Assembly: GCF_029714405.1 (NCBI RefSeq)
Contig: NZ_CP121651.1
Location: 682,001-746,000, forward strand
Length of the DNA stretch: 64,000 bases
Direction of reading: 5' to 3'
Origin: Bradyrhizobium sp. CB82
Lineage (GTDB): Bacteria; Pseudomonadota; Alphaproteobacteria; Rhizobiales; Xanthobacteraceae
Positions within the stretch are counted from its first letter, which is position 1, and each line of letters starts with the position of its first letter. The notes below the pieces were generated by a model, which made no database searches, had not been told where the DNA came from, and worked only from the letters and a program-made list of their open reading frames with translations. Of the stretch, positions 17,390 to 25,736 are shown one piece after another. Both the position numbers and the translations under genes were made by a program.

Positions 17390-17602
17390 TTAGCTCGTCG
17401 TTGCGCTATCCAACCGCGCCAGCCCAGCCTCGATTACGACGATGTCTTCCTCGATCTGCTGGATAGTACTCGCGCAGTCGATCCCGGTACACGCATTGAG
17501 GTCTGCGATAAGTTTCCGGCGTTGTATCCGAAGCTCATCGAGAGCCTTCTGGTCCTTGAGGGAAACGTAACCATCCACGATCAGCCCAATAGCTCCTGAC
17601 AT
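17390..17602 (-). CDS. Small hypothetical protein, coiled-coil
   Basis: A 70-residue protein starting MSGAIGLIVDGYVSLKDQKA and containing a predicted helical hairpin (ELRIQRRKLIADLNACTG, then STIQQIEEDIVVIEAGLARL). GGGGGTGGAG precedes the ATG at 17602. Two cysteines flank the turn. Family recognised only as a rhizobial-type orphan; no function. Confidence 0.55.
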   Translation of the reverse strand: MSGAIGLIVDGYVSLKDQKALDELRIQRRKLIADLNACTGIDCASTIQQIEEDIVVIEAGLARLDSATTS

Positions 17603-17672
17603 CTCCACCCCCAGCCTTATTCATACCCTCAAGCCCTTCTGACCAAGCAGGTTTGGGAGTGCGCCAATAAGG

Positions 17673-17927
17673 TTACATCACGCAATCACGCGCCCCGAGT
17701 TCGTCCAAAACAACGTCTCTCCGCAAATCGTGTGCGGCGATCGTCAAATGGGAGCCTACGATCAGACCGAGCCGCCTTAAGGTCAGGAGCGCAACGGGGT
17801 CACATAGCTCGATAGAAAGTCCGGCTCCCAATATCGCAATGGCACGTTGCTCATCCGCGTCGAGATCAGCCCATGAGATGCCGCCTTCCATCACGCGCCT
17901 CAAAGTTGTCTCCGAGAGGTATCTCAA
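17673..17927 (-). CDS. Small hypothetical protein
   Basis: An 84-residue frame, MRYLSETTLRRVMEGGISWA with a central hydrophobic helix (AIAILGAGLSIELCDPVALL). It overlaps the preceding gene by four bases (ATGA), implying translational coupling with the small membrane protein at 17924-18058. No family recognised. Confidence 0.5.
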   Translation of the reverse strand: MRYLSETTLRRVMEGGISWADLDADEQRAIAILGAGLSIELCDPVALLTLRRLGLIVGSHLTIAAHDLRRDVVLDELGARDCVM

Positions 17928-18058
17928 ACCCCAAACGCGTGCCTGATTTGCCGCAGCATAGCCATGGCCGCGTCGGTGTACCGACCGTTGGTTAGGTATT
18001 GATCCAGCTGCACTGTACTAACCAGCGCCACAACTACCACCGTGAAGCCCTTGAACAT
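17924..18058 (-). CDS. 44-residue membrane-anchored peptide
   Basis: MFKGFTVVVVALVSTVQLDQ begins with one hydrophobic helix and continues LTNGRYTDAAMAMLRQIRHA. A strong ribosome binding site (GGGGAGG) lies a few bases upstream of the ATG at 18058. This short protein type is recognised from memory as recurrent in Bradyrhizobium-like genomes. No function is known. Confidence 0.6.
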   Translation of the reverse strand: MFKGFTVVVVALVSTVQLDQYLTNGRYTDAAMAMLRQIRHAFGV

Positions 18059-18549
18059 TGGGCCTCCCCTGCAAGAGACCGCCAACCGGGCGTGTTTAAA
18101 ACCGTTTTCAGAATGCCTTGCCGCGAACAGGCGGCCAATATGCAGATGGTGACAGTGACTAGTAACCAACTGCTTAACCGGCGGCTTAAGCGGCAGCGCC
18201 ACATCGCAGTGGCTTACTTGAAGGCCGCTATACCCCCGATAGCGACCAAATTCTGCATCGCAGCGAAATGACGCGATGGGCCATGTGTGGACGGCTCCGG
18301 GTTGGCAAGGGTTTTCTTTGCGCATGCGGCGGTAGTCGGAGCAGCCATGTGTTCGGCCTGTTAGCGCGGTACTCATGACCGCTGGCCATAATGCCCTCCG
18401 CGGATCAGGTCCCGGTCAAAACCACGCATTCGAAGATGCCATGGCCCAAGTGGGTTGTCCTGATCGCCGGATCGACCGGCGCTGCATTACGTGCTGTTCG
18501 CCCTCCCAACCGTTACGTCACACCGGATGTCCGGTGTAATCTCGTCTCG
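18059..18549. other. Intergenic stretch without a gene
   Basis: No frame with a ribosome binding site or a known family is seen. It ends at the IS110 fragment. Confidence 0.4.
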
Positions 18550-18905
18550 TCACGCCGCGAGAGCGGCGGGTTCATTGTAACGTTCGTTCCTGGCCATCAT
18601 CGCCCAGGCCATCCTGGCGAGTTTGTTAGCGAGTGCGATGGCCGCGACCTTGGTGGGGCGGCGCGTCAGCAGAGCCAGGGCCGATGCCGGGTGCCGTGGA
18701 TCTTGGCATAGCGGATCACGGCGAGCGCGCCGGCCGTGAACAGGCTGCGCAAATAGCGATCGCCTTTGATGATACTGCCGAGCTTGTCCTTGCCCCCGCT
18801 CGAGTTCTGCTTCGGCACGAGCCCAACCCAGGCCGAGAAGTCTCGTCCCGATCGGAAGGCCTTGGCATCGGCAACGCTCGCGACGGCACGGAATGCTGGG
18901 TCCTT
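18550..18905 (-). pseudogene. IS110-family transposase, C-terminal fragment with frameshift
   Basis: The transposase_20 domain is visible as DAKAFRSGRDFSAWVGLVPK, the typical SSGGKDKLGSIIKGDRYLRS and AGALAVIRYAKIHG. The end of the domain (TRRPTKVAAIALANKLARMA) is in the adjacent frame, so a base is lost near 18668. The whole N-terminal DEDD domain is missing. It is complementary in content to the N-terminal IS110 fragment at 9425-10300 but clearly separate from it. Confidence 0.8.
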
Positions 18906-18944
18906 CGGGTAGTCGGGCAGCTCCGGCTCTTCCTCCGCGTTCAA

Positions 18945-19013
18945 GTGAGCAGAACATGCAGGCGTCGGTAGCCGAAGCGACGGCGCTCCTGGGCGATCGC
19001 CCTCAATACGCTG
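18945..19013 (-). pseudogene. IS3-family orfB fragment
   Basis: The reverse strand reads VLRAIAQERRRFGYRRLHVL LT before a stop, the start of the rve region of IS3-family orfB proteins (RRRFGYRRLH). It abuts the IS110 fragment and is too short to function. It is not from the complete IS3 element at 20523, whose orfB has a different sequence here. Confidence 0.6.
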
Positions 19014-19227
19014 ACATAGGTGGCATCCCCGTCCGGGTTGCTTGTAACTTCCGGTCATGCGGCAGCATCCATAGCGCGACATCTTCACGGTAGTAGGTCG
19101 CCGTAGTTTCGCGAATCTTTCGCCACGAATCAGAAGTCTCAATGAGCTCGCCATTGCCGAGTATTGTCCAGAATTTCTCGCGCATTGGCTCCATTTGATG
19201 AAGGGGAGAGTCCAGTAGGAGGGACGG

Positions 19228-19674
19228 ATGTCGATCATCGAGAAATTTCCGCGAAACAAGGCAGTAGATCTGGCCAAGCTTGAAGCAGATGTCACATCGG
19301 CTTTGCCAGCAATGCCCGTCAGGGCTGCACCACCGGTTCCATCTGAACCATTGCCGGATTATGTCGAGCATCGAGAAGGGGTCTCGCGTGTAGGCCAACT
19401 CACTGCCGAGGCGGTGGTGCGTGACTATGAAGCCGCGGCCAAAGAGATCGAAGCTATGGGAGTTGAGTTGATCAGCGCGGCGAGGAAATGCGAGGCGATG
19501 ACCGCTGAGGTGCATACTACGATTGCCTTCATGCGTGATACGGCGGCGTCATATCGCGAGGAAGCCAAGAGGATTTTCAAGCGAATTGAGGAGTGTGCAC
19601 TATTCACAGAGGACGTTCGCAAGACCTGCGAAACTGTCAAACGCCGGATCATGGAGGACAGAAGCATCGCCTGA
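19228..19674 (+). CDS. Hypothetical helical protein
   Basis: A 148-residue protein. After a proline-rich N-terminal third (MPVRAAPPVPSEPLPDYVEH) it is a long amphipathic coiled coil (AEAVVRDYEAAAKEIEAMGV to KRIFKRIEECALFTEDVRKT). AGGAGGG precedes the ATG at 19228. No signal peptide or membrane segment is present. It resembles orphan proteins frequent in Bradyrhizobium plasmid- or island-type DNA; function unknown. Confidence 0.7.
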   Translation: MSIIEKFPRNKAVDLAKLEADVTSALPAMPVRAAPPVPSEPLPDYVEHREGVSRVGQLTAEAVVRDYEAAAKEIEAMGVELISAARKCEAMTAEVHTTIAFMRDTAASYREEAKRIFKRIEECALFTEDVRKTCETVKRRIMEDRSIA

Positions 19675-19800
19675 TCCGCAGGCCGGGCTAGCAGGCCGCC
19701 CACGGTAAATCGATAGTTACCTCGCGGACCAACTGGACGGGGGACAGCTGTCGTCCATCGTGCTCCGGAAATTGTCGGAGAGCGGCAGAGCGGCAGGTCG

Positions 19801-20084
19801 GTGCAGAATTCAACAGCACGACGGAGCGCGGCCGTTCCGATCGTCTATGACGCGCTGGGGCTCGACAAGTTCATGCCGATCTGTCGCGCGGAGGTGCCTG
19901 CGGCGCTCGAATTGGTCGCCAAGTTGTTGCGTGCGCATGCAGATGCGGTGCGCCGGCCACGCTGCCGCGTATCGAAGATCAGGCATTGGCACAGGCCCCC
20001 GCGCCGGCCCAGCCGCCCGCGGAGCCACACTTCACGTATCTCATCAAGAAGGCTCAGCCGACCTACAAAGGATTTGCCGCGTGA
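19801..20084 (+). pseudogene. Hypothetical protein gene with frameshift
   Basis: The first part reads VPIVYDALGLDKFMPICRAE followed by a helical VPAALELVAKLLRAHADAV. Then the protein-like end moves to another frame: LPRIEDQALAQAPAPAQPP and EPHFTYLIKKAQPTYKGFAA, with a stop at 20084. The Pro/Ala linker and clean end suggest this was one protein broken near 19950. Function unknown. Confidence 0.4.
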
Positions 20085-20123
20085 TGTGCGCGCGGGCACC
20101 GCTCGCAATCTGGAGGTGACCTC

Positions 20124-20372
20124 ATGAAATTTAGTCCGCCCGGTGCTGAGCCGTGCAGGACGCTGACCAGGGTTGACGGCTGGTTCGGGAGCGATCCAAC
20201 CGACATCCCCAATTCGATCGCGAGACAGATCGCCGCAGCGTTGCCTCCATTGGAGGGCCGCACTGAGGTCGAACGCATTCGTGCGCGCGTGATGGCTCGT
20301 CAGTTGATCTACGAACGCTCCAAGAAAGTTCGCGTCGGGCGTAGGCGTAGGTTCGGGCTGCTCACGCGATAA
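20124..20372 (+). CDS. Small hypothetical protein
   Basis: An 82-residue basic protein, MKFSPPGAEPCRTLTRVDGW, with a helical middle (NSIARQIAAALPPLEGRTEV) and an Arg-rich C-terminus (KKVRVGRRRRFGLLTR). GGAGGTGACC lies directly upstream. No family recognised. The basic tail could bind nucleic acid, but that is a guess. Confidence 0.5.
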   Translation: MKFSPPGAEPCRTLTRVDGWFGSDPTDIPNSIARQIAAALPPLEGRTEVERIRARVMARQLIYERSKKVRVGRRRRFGLLTR

Positions 20373-20581
20373 GAATTTCCGTTGGACCCAGCGGAGAATG
20401 CGCGTCGTCGCAGACGGCGTGTGGTCCACCTGGATCGGAAGGCACGGCGGATGTACCCGGCCGGATGATCTTGAAGGGGCCCCGACGCGCAATATCGTCG
20501 GGGCCATCGTTATGGTCGGCGCTGAACCTCCTCCGAATTGATGGACACCTGTAGTAGGCTCGAAGAGCCAGGAGGTGTCGG

Positions 20582-20902
20582 ATGGAAGGACGTCAACGTC
20601 GGTCGTTTACGGATGACTACAAGCGGCAAGCGGTTGATCTCGTAGTGTCGAGCGGGCGCTCGATCGGATCTGTTGCCAGGGAGCTTGGCCTGCGCGATTC
20701 CGTGCTGCGGCGGTGGGTGGAGCAGCGAGGGGCCCGGCTGGAGCCGACGGCGGCGACGCGGCGCCCCACAACGCAGGCGACGCTGCCGTCGGCGGACCAC
20801 GCGGCGGAGATCGCGCGTTTGCAGCGGGAGAACGAGCGGCTGCGCATGGAGCGTGATATTTTAAAAAAGTCCATTGCGATCTTTGCTGGAGTTCCGAAAT
20901 GA
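20582..20902 (+). CDS. IS3-family transposase OrfA
   Basis: A 106-residue helix-turn-helix protein: MEGRQRRSFTDDYKRQAVDL, the recognition segment SIGSVARELGLRDSVLRRWV, and a C-terminal leucine zipper (LQRENERLRMERDILKKSIA). AGGAGGTGTCGG precedes the start. The end overlaps orfB by four bases (20899-20902, ATGA), a usual place for IS3 translational coupling or frameshifting. Confidence 0.88.
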   Translation: MEGRQRRSFTDDYKRQAVDLVVSSGRSIGSVARELGLRDSVLRRWVEQRGARLEPTAATRRPTTQATLPSADHAAEIARLQRENERLRMERDILKKSIAIFAGVPK

Positions 20903-21749
20903 GATTCCGCTTTATCGAAGATCGCCGCGCCGACTATCCGGTGATGATCATGTGCGGTGTGCTCGGTGTCTCGCCGGCCGGCTATTATGCCTGGCGCTCG
21001 CGCCCGGAGAGCCAGCGATCCGCAGCCAATCGTGAGCTCGTCGACGACATCAGGCGGGTTCACCGCGACACCAATGGCCGCTATGGCAGCCCGCGCGTCC
21101 ATGCCGAGTTGTCCGCGGGGCCAGCCGCGGTCGCATCGAGCGATTGATGCGCCGCCATGGCATCAGGGCCATCATGGCGAAGCCACGACGGGTGCGGACC
21201 ACCGACAGCCGTCACGATTTCCCGATCGCCGCGAATCTTCTCGAGCGCAACTTCATCGCCACTGCTCCGAACCAGATCTGGCTCGCCGACATCACCTACG
21301 TCGAGACCGAGCAGGGCTGGCTCTATCTGGCCACGCTAATGGATCTCTACAGCCGCAAAATCGTCGGCTGGGCGATGGCGGATCATTTGCGCGCCGAACT
21401 GCCGATGGCGGCCCTAGCGATGGCCATTGCGACACAGCGGCCTGGCGCCGGCTTGATCCACCATTCAGATCGTGGCGTTCAATATGCTTCGGCGGACTAT
21501 CGCAAGATGATGCAGTCCGCCGGTTTTCGGGCCTCGATGAGCCGCAAGGCCGATTGTTACGATAACGCACCGATGGAGAGTTTCTTCCATACGCTCAAAA
21601 CAGAACTCGTCCATCAGCAGCATTATGAAACACGTGAGGAAGCCAGACGTGATATCTTTGCTTACATCGAGGGCTTCTACAATCGAAAGCGTCGTCACTC
21701 CGCCATCGGCTATATCAGCCCGATCGAGATGGAGCTAAAAGCAGCTTAA
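20899..21749 (+). pseudogene. IS3-family transposase OrfB, frameshifted
   Basis: The first part (MRFRFIEDRRADYPVMIMCG to RYGSPRVHAELSA) ends at 21147 after a frame loss near 21117. The rest continues as GRIERLMRRHGIRAIMAKP with the full DDE catalytic core: WLADITYVETEQGWLYLA, HSDRGVQYAS and DNAPMESFFHTLKTE. All three acidic residues are present, but in a separate frame from the N-terminus. The element is therefore probably inactive by itself. Confidence 0.85.
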
Positions 21750-21792
21750 CCCTGTCCATTTTTTCGGGGGAAGATCAGCGCGGCGCGGCCCG

Positions 21793-22275
21793 CTAGTGGG
21801 CTCGGCGTCGCGCTCTATCCCCGTCCTGTTTCCATTGACCGAGCAGCGCGCATGCCTCGCTTCTCTCCGCGTCGGTTGGCTGGCTATCGGGATGCAAGCA
21901 TTTCATGAGCTTGCCGTAAGTCGCGAACGTCATGAGGCCCTTCCGGCGACTTTCCCCCTCATACCATTTCTTCATCTCTTGCAGCGCGAGCCACAGGTTT
22001 CGATTCTTCTCCTCGAGGCGGGCCATCTCGTCGGGATCAATCGGCGGCGGCGCGGGCTTGGCGGCCATGGCCTTGGTTGCTGCATGCTGTTTGCGCTCAT
22101 CAGCAAGCGCAATCTTCAATGTCGCGTTCTCTTGCTGAAGGGCGGCAATCTCGATTTTTCTTCGCGCCTCGGCCAATTGCTTAGACTGTTCGGCGACGAC
22201 GTTGCGCAGTCGTTCGATTTCCTCCTTCCGATTGGTGCGCCATCGCGCCTGCCGCTCGGGATTCTTGAGACCCAT
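21793..22275 (-). CDS. Hypothetical coiled-coil protein
   Basis: A 160-residue protein. It begins MGLKNPERQARWRTNRKEEI and runs through a long coiled coil (LRNVVAEQSKQLAEARRKIE to DERKQHAATKAMAA). It then ends in a compact C-terminal part (TFATYGKLMKCLHPDSQPTD) that looks like the J-like KCLHPD pattern of several rhizobial orphan proteins. GGAG lies seven bases before the ATG at 22275, so this start is preferred over 22287. The stop lies 16 bp from the IS3 right end. Function unknown. Confidence 0.6.
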   Translation of the reverse strand: MGLKNPERQARWRTNRKEEIERLRNVVAEQSKQLAEARRKIEIAALQQENATLKIALADERKQHAATKAMAAKPAPPPIDPDEMARLEEKNRNLWLALQEMKKWYEGESRRKGLMTFATYGKLMKCLHPDSQPTDAERSEACALLGQWKQDGDRARRRAH

Positions 22276-22385
22276 GACGATCTCCATCCGTTACGTAATG
22301 GGCTTTCATCGTCATGTCGGCACGGCCGTCAATTGAAATCTCCACTACCTAAGGGGCAACGCCTTTCGCGATAGCGTGGCTGATG

Positions 22386-22742
22386 TCAGCCACAGCGTGG
22401 CATCATGCTTGATCTGACATCGCGCTTGGAAGAGCCTTTGGAAGGCGACGACAAGCCCTCGTCTGCGCTACGAAGCGCTTGAACCACCCCCTCAACGCGA
22501 GCAAACAATTGATCTCCTTGGTCCCGTCGCTTTAGCTCGCGCTCTACCACCGTTCGAATGAACGTGCTGGTGCGGCTCTTGTCTATGATATCATCGACAA
22601 CGCTCTCGCCATCGCTCTCCCGCATGCTTGATAGCTGTTGGTCAAGCTGATTAAGCGTTAGGCGAATGACGTGCAATTGGACGTGTTTTGAAAGCTTGGA
22701 GCCAATAGCTCCAGTGTGGCGATTGCTGTTGTCCTCGATCAT
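22386..22742 (-). CDS. Hypothetical protein
   Basis: A 118-residue soluble protein, MIEDNSNRHTGAIGSKLSKH, with helical segments including RTSTFIRTVVERELKRRDQG. AAGGGGGGACA directly precedes the ATG at 22742, which favours it over the longer frame starting at 22802. No family recognised. Confidence 0.5.
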   Translation of the reverse strand: MIEDNSNRHTGAIGSKLSKHVQLHVIRLTLNQLDQQLSSMRESDGESVVDDIIDKSRTSTFIRTVVERELKRRDQGDQLFARVEGVVQALRSADEGLSSPSKGSSKRDVRSSMMPRCG

Positions 22743-22867
22743 TGTCCCCCCTTGCGCTAAGGTGTGCGACAATTCTATGTACTCGGCCAAGTGCTGGCAC
22801 AATGGCCGAAATTTGACGTTGCTGAGGCTTATAGGTCAGCGTGTCTTGCATTTGCGACCAACCCGAC

Positions 22868-23113
22868 CTAGTGCGGCCAAACCCGGGTGACAACGCGAGC
22901 ATCTCTCTCATTCGAACGCCGTCTGCCACACGCCGACGTGAAATCGCACAGCTTCAGAAGCTGGACGAAGCGCATCTCCTGCGTGGCCTGGCAGGTGCAG
23001 CGTCTCCAGACCGCAAGTAAGTCGCTCGTAAAGGCTTCCCTGAGACAGTCACGCGGCGGCCGTCCCGGTCCACCAGCGTAGCCTTTGACAAAACGTCCGC
23101 GCCCATCGCGCAA
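22868..23113 (-). pseudogene. DUF5681-like protein, degraded
   Basis: The start MRDGRGRFVKGYAGGPGRPP matches the N-terminal G-rich motif of DUF5681 proteins, which are often linked to phage terminase small subunits. LREAFTSDLLAVWRR and MRFVQLLK fit the next two helices, but the segment between them is shorter than usual. The C-terminus (ERDARVVTRVWPH) looks like read-through. Probably a deletion derivative. Confidence 0.4.
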
Positions 23114-23345
23114 TGGGATCGGCCGCTGGGATGACGCTATCGCTCCGGTTATGGCGCAGCCAGATCGGAAGAAACACGCCGCCTGACCCGTGCCCGGCCT
23201 GCAATTGCCAGTGCTCGCTCAATCTTCACGATGGCCTCCACCGATCGCGATCTGACCAAGACCATTAACGCAGCGGTATTTTAGCACTTTCAAGCGCTTG
23301 GGACCAAGCACCAGCCAATAACCGGTCGCTAAAGGGATAGCGGGA
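23114..23345. other. Intergenic stretch, nothing recognised
   Basis: Short overlapping frames only; no family, repeat or structure could be supported. Confidence 0.3.
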
Positions 23346-23444
23346 ATGTCAAAGGCTCAAAAAAACGAACTTGAGAAGTTCAAGCAGGCCGGCCGCGAAC
23401 TCGAAACGGACGACGATGAAAAGCGGTTTTTGACGAACGGCTAA
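23346..23444 (+). pseudogene. Very small hypothetical protein with probable frameshift
   Basis: MSKAQKNELEKFKQAGRELE then TDDDEKRF matches a short helical rhizobial protein family remembered as continuing DERLKKL. Here two extra T bases (CGGTTTTTGACG) shift the frame so that it stops soon after. The alternative frame reads FDERLSPRMPLTPKAKS. GGGATAGCGGGA precedes the start. Confidence 0.4.
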
Positions 23445-23584
23445 GCCCCCGAATGCCCTTGACGCCCAAGGCTAAGAGCCGGAAGTCTCTTCGCTAACGC
23501 TTATGTGATCAGGCGCCCTGGCGGTTCTTTGCCTTTGTAACGGCTGCATTTTTCACGATTGCCAGCGACTGCTCCAGATTTTTT

Positions 23585-23625
23585 CGCGGTCCGACGGAAT
23601 AGGGACGCCAGCTCCTACGTCCCAC
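23585..23625 (+). promoter_or_regulatory. Candidate ECF-type promoter A
   Basis: GCGGTCCGACGGAATAG, then 13 bases, then TACGTCCCACCC. It shares almost every position with motif B at 23968-24007. A GGAATA box and a TACG(T/C)C box 14 bp apart resemble ECF sigma-factor promoters. It lies 76 bp before the exported protein gene at 23701. Confidence 0.5.
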
Positions 23626-23700
23626 CCTCAAGCAACCCGCTCAGGCATCGTCGAAGTCCGCCCAATCATTCGTCGAACGATCTAACAATGGAGAATTGAA

Positions 23701-23937
23701 ATGACCGTTGAAAAATCACGTCGCACTGTTCTCGTCTTCACGACTTTGGTGCTCGGCGCCATCGTGCTTGGCGCTCCTGCCGCTTTTGCGGCTACCCCAA
23801 GACATATCCTTGCCGAGCCGCAGGTTCGATCGCACGCGCAAGTTCACAGAATGGACAGCACGTCTACGCGGCACGCCTATGGGACGCAGCCTCAAACTCA
23901 TATCGATGATCCCTTGTCATCCCTGATCCTGGGATGA
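23701..23937 (+). CDS. Small exported protein
   Basis: A 78-residue protein with a clear Sec-type signal peptide: basic MTVEKSRR, hydrophobic TVLVFTTLVLGAIVLGA, and a cleavage site after AAFA. The mature 45 residues are hydrophilic (HAQVHRMDSTSTRHAYGTQP) with several histidines. GGAGA precedes the ATG. It is preceded by promoter-like motif A and is followed by the DUF305 gene on the same strand. Function unknown. Confidence 0.6.
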   Translation: MTVEKSRRTVLVFTTLVLGAIVLGAPAAFAATPRHILAEPQVRSHAQVHRMDSTSTRHAYGTQPQTHIDDPLSSLILG

Positions 23938-23967
23938 CCATCGTTGGCGCCGCCGAGATTCTTTGTA

Positions 23968-24007
23968 GCGGTCCGGCGGAATAAGACGCGTCGCGATACG
24001 CCCCACC
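23968..24007 (+). promoter_or_regulatory. Candidate ECF-type promoter B
   Basis: GCGGTCCGGCGGAATAAG, a short spacer, then TACGCCCCACCCC. The close match to motif A makes a shared sigma-factor or activator site likely. It ends 27 bp before the DUF305 start codon, first gene of the run that ends with the ECF sigma and anti-sigma genes. Confidence 0.5.
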
Positions 24008-24034
24008 CCGAATGCAACACCTACGGAGTTCAGA

Positions 24035-24553
24035 ATGTATCGGCCATCATTTCGCAGCGTCATGACGGCGCTCGGCGGCACGCTTCCGAGGCATGGTCTC
24101 GGCGTTGCGGTCCTTGGCGCTCGCCTTCTTATCGCGTTTGCGCTTCCGTCGCATGTGCTGGCGCACGAAGTCCACCCGTCCGCGCAGCCAGCGACGGTCG
24201 CCGACGAAGCTCCGTTCTGGAAGGAGAACGAGGCCGCAATGATCAAGATGATGAACGATATGGCGATCAAGCCGACCGGGGATATCGACCGAGATTTCGC
24301 AGCGATGATGATCCCTCATCATCAAGGTGCGATCGACATGGCGATCAGCGAACTGCGCTACGGCAGGAACGAACAGCTGCGACGCATCGCGCAGGAGATC
24401 ATCGTCGACCAGATGCAGGAAATCGCGGCGATGAAGCTTGCGATTGGCGAATCCATAACGAATTCCACGCCTGCTCCGACGCAACAGGAACCGGCTTCCA
24501 CTCCGGCCCAGCATCACCACTCCGGCATGCAGATCGACATGCCATTACGATGA
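24035..24553 (+). CDS. DUF305-family protein, probable copper-related exported protein
   Basis: A 172-residue protein with an N-terminal membrane/signal segment (GVAVLGARLLIAFALPSHVL) ending at AHE. The DUF305 core shows the signature DIDRDFAAMMIPHHQGAIDM and a second helix with MQEIAAMKLAI. The Met- and His-rich pattern continues into the tail (QHHHSGMQIDMPL). Related periplasmic proteins bind copper or respond to it. The gene heads a same-strand run leading to an ECF sigma factor. Confidence 0.82.
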   Translation: MYRPSFRSVMTALGGTLPRHGLGVAVLGARLLIAFALPSHVLAHEVHPSAQPATVADEAPFWKENEAAMIKMMNDMAIKPTGDIDRDFAAMMIPHHQGAIDMAISELRYGRNEQLRRIAQEIIVDQMQEIAAMKLAIGESITNSTPAPTQQEPASTPAQHHHSGMQIDMPLR

Positions 24554-24662
24554 CGAGACCCACCACCTAGTGAGCTGATCGCGGCATTTGCAAACTAAAC
24601 CGGCCACGGCCCGGTGAACTCGTCAGCACCTCGCGAAGAAGCAACGAAAGGAGAAAATCAAA

Positions 24663-25736
24663 ATGTCAGACAAGATCAATCAAGATCGGCGTCGCTTTTT
24701 CGGCACAGCGGCCATGACATTTGCTGCAGCCCAGTTCGCCCTCGACGGTTTCGCCAACGCGCAACCAGCCAGCAAGAAGACCCCGGATACGCGCAATTTC
24801 AAGCCGAGCACGAACACCTCGTTCGCGTCGCTGAAGCAAGTCGACGCCGGGCTTCTCAATGTCGGCTACGCCGAAGCCGGTCCCGCCGACGGCGCGCCCG
24901 TCATCCTACTGCATGGCTGGCCCTACGACATTCACAGTTTTGCCGATGTCGCCCCCGTGCTGGCGTCGGCGGGTTATCGCGTGGTTGTACCGTATTTGCG
25001 CGGTTATGGCACCACGCGCTTCCTCTCCGATGCGACGATCCGCAACGGCCAGCCGTCGGCAGTCGCCGTCGATACTATCGCGCTGATGGACGCGCTCAGG
25101 ATCGAGCAGGCGACGCTCGCCGGTTTCGACTGGGGCGCGCGGACGGCCAACATCGTCGCGGCACTCTGGCCGGAACGCTGCAAGGCCATGGTCTCGGTGA
25201 GCGGTTATCTGATCGGCAACCCGGAAGCCGAAGAGAAACCGCTGCCTCCAAAGGCCGAGCTGCAGTGGTGGTACCAATTCTATTTCGCGACCGAGCGCGG
25301 CCGAGACGGCTATGACAAATACCGTCACGACTTCTCGAAGCTGATCTGGCAGCTCGCGTCGCCGAAGTGGGAGTTTGACGACGCCACCTTCGATCGCAGC
25401 GCGAAGGCATTCGACAATCCCGATCATGTCGCGGTTGCGGTCCACAATTACCGCTGGCGGCTCGGCCTCGCCGAGGGTGAACGGAAATACGACGATCTGG
25501 AAAAGAAGCTCGCCCAGCGACCGGTCATCACCGTGCCGACCATCACCATGGAAGGCGATGCGAACGGTGCGCCGCATCCCGAGCCCGTGGCCTATGCAAA
25601 GATGTTTTCCGGCAAATATTCGCACCGGACCGTCACGGGCGGCATCGGGCACAATCTGCCGCAGGAGGCCCCTCAAGCCTTTGCCGAAGCTGTGGCCGAC
25701 ATCACGAAAGTTGCCTCGCCTTTAACCAAGGGATGA
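24663..25736 (+). CDS. Tat-exported epoxide hydrolase-like alpha/beta hydrolase
   Basis: A 357-residue protein with a twin-arginine signal (QDRRRFFGTAAMTFAAAQFA). The core has the oxyanion motif ILLHGWPYDIHSF and a nucleophile elbow with aspartate (LAGFDWGARTANIV), the hallmark of epoxide hydrolases and haloalkane dehalogenases rather than esterases. A tyrosine-containing cap region and the catalytic histidine (GGIGHNLPQEAPQ) follow. GGAG lies 8 bp upstream. Its stop overlaps the next start, so it is coupled to the YVTN protein gene. Substrate unknown; periplasmic location inferred from the signal. Confidence 0.85.
   Translation: MSDKINQDRRRFFGTAAMTFAAAQFALDGFANAQPASKKTPDTRNFKPSTNTSFASLKQVDAGLLNVGYAEAGPADGAPVILLHGWPYDIHSFADVAPVLASAGYRVVVPYLRGYGTTRFLSDATIRNGQPSAVAVDTIALMDALRIEQATLAGFDWGARTANIVAALWPERCKAMVSVSGYLIGNPEAEEKPLPPKAELQWWYQFYFATERGRDGYDKYRHDFSKLIWQLASPKWEFDDATFDRSAKAFDNPDHVAVAVHNYRWRLGLAEGERKYDDLEKKLAQRPVITVPTITMEGDANGAPHPEPVAYAKMFSGKYSHRTVTGGIGHNLPQEAPQAFAEAVADITKVASPLTKG

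Larger units (their letters stand above)
20523..21777 (+). mobile_element. IS3-family insertion sequence, complete ends
   Basis: The inverted ends are TGAACCTCCTCCGAA-N4-TGGACA on the left and the complement of TGATCTTCCCCCGAA-N4-TGGACA on the right. A 4-bp duplication GCGC lies on both sides (20519-20522 and 21778-21781). It encodes orfA and a frameshifted orfB. A 163-bp piece of its left end occurs inverted at 17082-17244. Confidence 0.88.
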
